Part shown: one piece after another, positions 5,489-8,189 of the stretch
Layout of the letters: every line of letters starts with the position of its first letter
Position numbering within the stretch: position 1 is the first letter of the stretch
DNA from: Candidatus Coatesiibacteriota bacterium
GTDB lineage: Bacteria; RBG-13-66-14
NCBI GenBank assembly: GCA_014728185.1
Contig: WJMB01000176.1
Span: 1-8,189, forward strand
DNA: 8,189 bases
Reading direction: 5' to 3'
Translations under genes and position numbers: made by a program
Notes under the pieces: model-generated
What the model saw: only the letters and a program-made list of their open reading frames with translations
What the model was told of the DNA's origin: nothing
The model's database searches: none

Positions 5489-5512
5489 CTAGTGAAGGGT
5501 AAGGATAGGACA

Positions 5513-7498
5513 CTATTCGTCTTTTCGCAAGGGGTTACGCAGGGGTTTCAGCGCGGCGCGCTCGGGAGAGATCAGGGTGTGGGTCCCGGATTGGCGCTCG
5601 GTGGCCCCGCGCTCGTAGAGGTGGTCGAGGAACTGGGCGGCGTACTTGCGCGACAGCCCGGCGGCCTGCTTGAAGTCGGCGGTGCGCAGCTCACCATCGC
5701 GGCGCAGCAGCTCGAGGGCGGCGGCCAGTTTCTCGTTGTAGGCGGCGACGGGCCAGAGGTGCACCTCGCCCAGCAGGGCGGCCTCGGCGGTGCCGACCAG
5801 GTAGCGCGCGGCCTCGAGCAGGCCCTCCAAACGCATCCCCAGGCTCTGGGCGGCCTCGTTGAGCGCCAGGGCGGGATCGGCGTCGGCCAGCAGACCGCGC
5901 AGCTTGTCGATCAGTACGGCCTGCTCGGTGGGCAAGTCGCCGTGGGGCAGGACGGCATACTCGGCCCCCAGCGGAGCCAGGCGACCCCGCCGGACCAGCT
6001 CGTCCAGGGCCTCGCGGAAGGCGTTGTCGTCGACCTTCTTGGTCCGCAGCAGCGCCTTGAGCCGCCCACGGTCCAGGGGCTGGTAGGGCGGGCTTTTTTG
6101 CAGGAAGCGATCCAGAGCCTCGCGGAGCTTGTCGACCAGGTCGCTCTGCCAGCGGGGGTGCAGCCAGCGATCGGAGCCGAGGCGGACGACCTCCCCGGTT
6201 TCGGCCAGGGCGGCCAGGCGCTCGCGGACGAAGGACGGCAGCAGACCGGTGCGCCGGCAGAGTTCCCGGGTGGTCAGGTCCTTGCGCGGCAGAGGGTTGT
6301 GCTTGAGCCACAGCGGCAGCGAGCCGACGGCGTCGACGGCCTCGAGCTCGGCCAGGGCGTCGCGGTAGCTGCGCCGGCTGCGCCGGTGGCGCTGGGCGGC
6401 GGGATCGATGACCTCCCCGCCGGCGACGGTGTTCGGCGGGCTGGGCACGCGCAGGATGAAGCGGTCGCCCTTGGTGAAGACCAGGGGTCGACGCAGCTCG
6501 AGCTGGGCCGGAGCGTCGGCCCCGGGCTTGAGCTTGCCGCCCTCGAGCAGGATCACCCGGCAGAGCTCCTCCTGGGTGCCCACGTGGAGCTTGAACTCGC
6601 CGCGATCGACCAGGGGTTTGGCCGAGGGCATCAGGCGCAGGCGGACGTCGCAGCGCTCCGAGGCGGCGAAGCAGTCGGGCTCGGTCACCTCGTCGCCGCG
6701 CCTGACCCCGCGCTTGGGCAGCCCGGCCAGGTTGATCGCCGCCCGCTGTCCGGCGACGACGCGGGGCACGTCGCGGCCGTGGAATTGCAGGTTGCGCACC
6801 CGGCCCTTGCCCCCCGAGGGCTGGAGCTCGATCTCGGCGCCGACGGCCAGCTCGCCCCGGCGCACGGTGCCGGTGACCACGTCGCCGAAGCCCTCGACGG
6901 TGAAGGCGCGGTCGGCGGCCAGACGGAAGGCCCGGCCCTCCTCGCGCTCCCGACGACAGCTCCGCGCCGTCTCCAGCAGGCGCCCGCGCAGCTCATCGAG
7001 ACCGGCGCCGTCGCGCGCGCTGGTGCGGACGATGGGCGCCCCCTCGAGCACCGTCCCCGCCAAGGACTCCCGCAGGTCCTCCTCGAGCAGCTCCAGCCAC
7101 TCGGCGTCCTCGACGAGGTCGATCTTGGTCAGCGCCACCACGCCCGGGGCGGGATCGCGGCGGGGCAACAGCAGGTCGAGGATCTCCAGATGCTCACGGC
7201 TCTGGGGCATCAGGCCCTCGTCGGCGGCGACCACGAAGAGCACGGCGTCGAAGCCGGTGGCTCCGGCGACCATCTCGCGCACCAGGCCCTCGTGGCCGGG
7301 CACGTCGACGATGGCCAGCTCGCCCTCCGGGGTGGGCAGGAAGGCGAAGCCCAGGCGGATGGAGATGCCCCGGCGGTGCTCCTCGGCCAGGCGGTCGGGA
7401 TCGGTGCCGGTCAGGGCCTGGACCAGGGCGCTCTTGCCGTGGTCCACGTGCCCGGCGGTGCCGATGATCAGGCTCTGGGGTTCGTCGGGTTTCGTCAT
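5513..7498 (-). CDS. selB: Selenocysteine-specific translation elongation factor SelB
   Basis: The product has 661 aa (E. coli SelB is 614). SelB is a cytoplasmic GTPase that carries Sec-tRNA to the ribosome at UGA codons marked by a SECIS hairpin. GTPase motifs are GHVDHGKS (16-23), RRGISI (42-47, switch I region, with Ser where many SelB have Thr), DVPGH (65-69) and TKID (124-127). The EF-Tu-like domains 2 and 3 follow. The C-terminal half holds winged-helix domains, ending in FKQAAGLSRKYAAQFLDHLYERG, the conserved mRNA-binding module near residues 605-630. The ATG at 7498 places the G1 motif at the expected distance; upstream GAGA is a weak ribosome binding site. The gene is followed by selC after 24 nt. 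A long plus-strand frame covers the whole gene, but its Gly/Leu/Gln-rich translation marks it as an antisense shadow. Confidence 0.96.
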   Translation of the reverse strand: MTKPDEPQSLIIGTAGHVDHGKSALVQALTGTDPDRLAEEHRRGISIRLGFAFLPTPEGELAIVDVPGHEGLVREMVAGATGFDAVLFVVAADEGLMPQSREHLEILDLLLPRRDPAPGVVALTKIDLVEDAEWLELLEEDLRESLAGTVLEGAPIVRTSARDGAGLDELRGRLLETARSCRREREEGRAFRLAADRAFTVEGFGDVVTGTVRRGELAVGAEIELQPSGGKGRVRNLQFHGRDVPRVVAGQRAAINLAGLPKRGVRRGDEVTEPDCFAASERCDVRLRLMPSAKPLVDRGEFKLHVGTQEELCRVILLEGGKLKPGADAPAQLELRRPLVFTKGDRFILRVPSPPNTVAGGEVIDPAAQRHRRSRRSYRDALAELEAVDAVGSLPLWLKHNPLPRKDLTTRELCRRTGLLPSFVRERLAALAETGEVVRLGSDRWLHPRWQSDLVDKLREALDRFLQKSPPYQPLDRGRLKALLRTKKVDDNAFREALDELVRRGRLAPLGAEYAVLPHGDLPTEQAVLIDKLRGLLADADPALALNEAAQSLGMRLEGLLEAARYLVGTAEAALLGEVHLWPVAAYNEKLAAALELLRRDGELRTADFKQAAGLSRKYAAQFLDHLYERGATERQSGTHTLISPERAALKPLRNPLRKDE

Positions 7499-7864
7499 CT
7501 GTTTCTCGTCTCGTGAGAACGGGTGCCCGCCTCGCGGCGGCTTCGGTTCGTATCGTTAAACCGGCTTGGCGTGAGCGCCGCGGCGAGCGGGTCCCTGCTG
7601 AATACGCTCATGCCTGTCCGGTCGGCCTCACCGGTCGTCACCGGTCGACGCGCATGCACCCGTTAGTGTACATTCCAGCGGGGGCGATGGCAAAGCCCCG
7701 TCGTCGGAAACACGCCGCCGACGCCCGCCGGGCTCCGATTGCATCCTGACGGTGACTAAGTTACACTATAAGTGATTCCTTATCTTTTGTCAGCCCGAGG
7801 CGACTCGTTTTCCGACGAGCGCCGTGGCCGACGAAATCCCACCCAGCCGACTCCAGGGAGGGTC
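7499..7864. other. Divergent intergenic region between selB and the DUF438 gene
   Basis: No gene is supported here. It contains a small hairpin close to selB (CCGCC 7527-7531 with GGCGG 7536-7540), a tandem 10-mer tcaccggtcg repeated twice (7628-7647) and a GGGGC...GCCCC hairpin (7681-7685 with 7695-7699). A drop to AT-rich sequence at about 7755-7790 probably holds the promoter of the plus-strand gene. The last part is the untranslated leader of that gene. Confidence 0.5.
7739..7783 (+). promoter_or_regulatory. Candidate promoter and operator-like palindrome before the DUF438 gene
   Basis: TTGCAT (7739-7744) and TACACT (7762-7767) are spaced by 17 bases. The overlapping TATAAG (7767-7772) is an alternative -10 box. 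An inverted repeat ATAAG-N6-CTTAT (7768-7783) overlaps the probable start site and could be a regulator site; the protein that would bind it is unknown. The leader to ATG 7865 would be about 90 nt. Confidence 0.35.
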
Positions 7865-8189
7865 ATGGACGACACGACCGATGATCAACGACGCCGGCGC
7901 AAGGATCGACTGAAGGCGATCCTGCGCCGCCTGCACTCCGGGGAGAGCCCGGATGCGCTCAAGGGCGAGTTCGGCGCCCTGCTGAACGAGGTCGGCGCCG
8001 CCGAGGTAGGCGCCGTCGAGCGCGAGCTGATCGACGAGGGGTTGCCCACCGTCGAGGTCCAGCGCCTCTGCGACGTCCACCTGAGCCTCTTCTCCGGAGG
8101 CCTGGAGCGCGGGGATATCCCCGAACTCCCGCCGGGGCACCCGGCGCGCATCCTGATCAACGAGAACCGCCAGCTCGAACTGCGCCTGG
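7865..8189 (+). CDS. DUF438 domain-containing protein, N-terminal part (3' end outside window)
   Basis: 108 codons are visible and the frame is open at the right edge. After a short charged leader (MDDTTDDQRRRRKDRLKAIL), the sequence follows the DUF438 pattern: RRLHSGESPDALKGEFGALL (21-40), an ELIDEG helix (54-59), LCDVH (68-72) and PPGHPARILINENRQL (89-104). In complete members this helical domain is commonly followed by hemerythrin-like and PAS domains, suggesting a sensory or oxygen/redox-related role; those parts cannot be seen here. The start is supported by AGGGAGG immediately upstream, though spacing to ATG is short at about three to four bases. It is divergent from selB. Confidence 0.85.
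   Translation, partial: MDDTTDDQRRRRKDRLKAILRRLHSGESPDALKGEFGALLNEVGAAEVGAVERELIDEGLPTVEVQRLCDVHLSLFSGGLERGDIPELPPGHPARILINENRQLELRL

Noticed and set aside
5450..7516. Very long plus-strand open frame opposite selB
   Set aside because: SelB on the minus strand is unmistakable. The opposite frame is open only because of the G/C-ending codons, and its translation is low-complexity Gly/Gln/Leu/Val.

Overview
The window is GC-rich bacterial chromosome. It carries complete selenocysteine decoding genes (selB and tRNA-Sec), a butyrate-kinase-family enzyme, a DUF438 protein and a radical SAM/SPASM enzyme. This mix fits an anaerobic bacterium, probably with a Gram-negative-type envelope because there are several Sec-exported small proteins. 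No ribosomal RNA or other phylogenetic marker is present, so I do not assign a lineage. There is no transposase, integrase or CRISPR array, and no complete mobile element.

Layout, left to right. Positions 2-148 hold the last 48 residues of a membrane protein. Positions 604-1116 (minus) encode a secreted acidic protein with three W-G-P motifs and a 14-Asp run, followed by a clear terminator at 502-568. Between this gene and the divergent radical SAM gene (1519-2409, plus) lies a perfect 20-bp inverted repeat (1308-1327 / 1370-1389). Each arm matches the sigma-54 -24/-12 promoter consensus, and the two face each other. Positions 2478-3091 are AT-richer and lack a convincing gene. A 46-codon ORF (3092-3232) and a bidirectional terminator (3248-3271) follow. 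The butyrate kinase gene (3316-4425, minus) and a DUF6150-like tandem-repeat secreted protein (4616-4948, plus) are divergent. The next gap (4949-5360) leads to the selC terminator, tRNA-Sec (5391-5488, minus) and selB (5513-7498, minus), which form one transcription unit in the order selB-selC. The window ends inside a DUF438 gene (7865 onward, plus).

The main unexplained structure is a pair of diverged, inverted copies of an element of about 375 nt. One copy is at about 2617-3000 and the other at about 4985-5357. They are colinear along their length (anchor spacings 178/181 and 111/112 nt), with blocks as similar as 19/21 and 27/32 identical bases. They flank the butyrate kinase/DUF6150 pair, and one abuts the 3' side of selC, a tRNA gene known elsewhere as an integration hotspot. 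Short translated stretches also match between the copies, but in broken frames. The element may therefore be a decayed gene pair, a mobile-element relic or a structured non-coding element; the sequence alone does not decide.

Functionally, only selB and selC clearly work together: SelB delivers Sec-tRNA to UGA codons. selA, selD and any obvious selenoprotein gene are outside the window. The other genes look like independent single-gene units.
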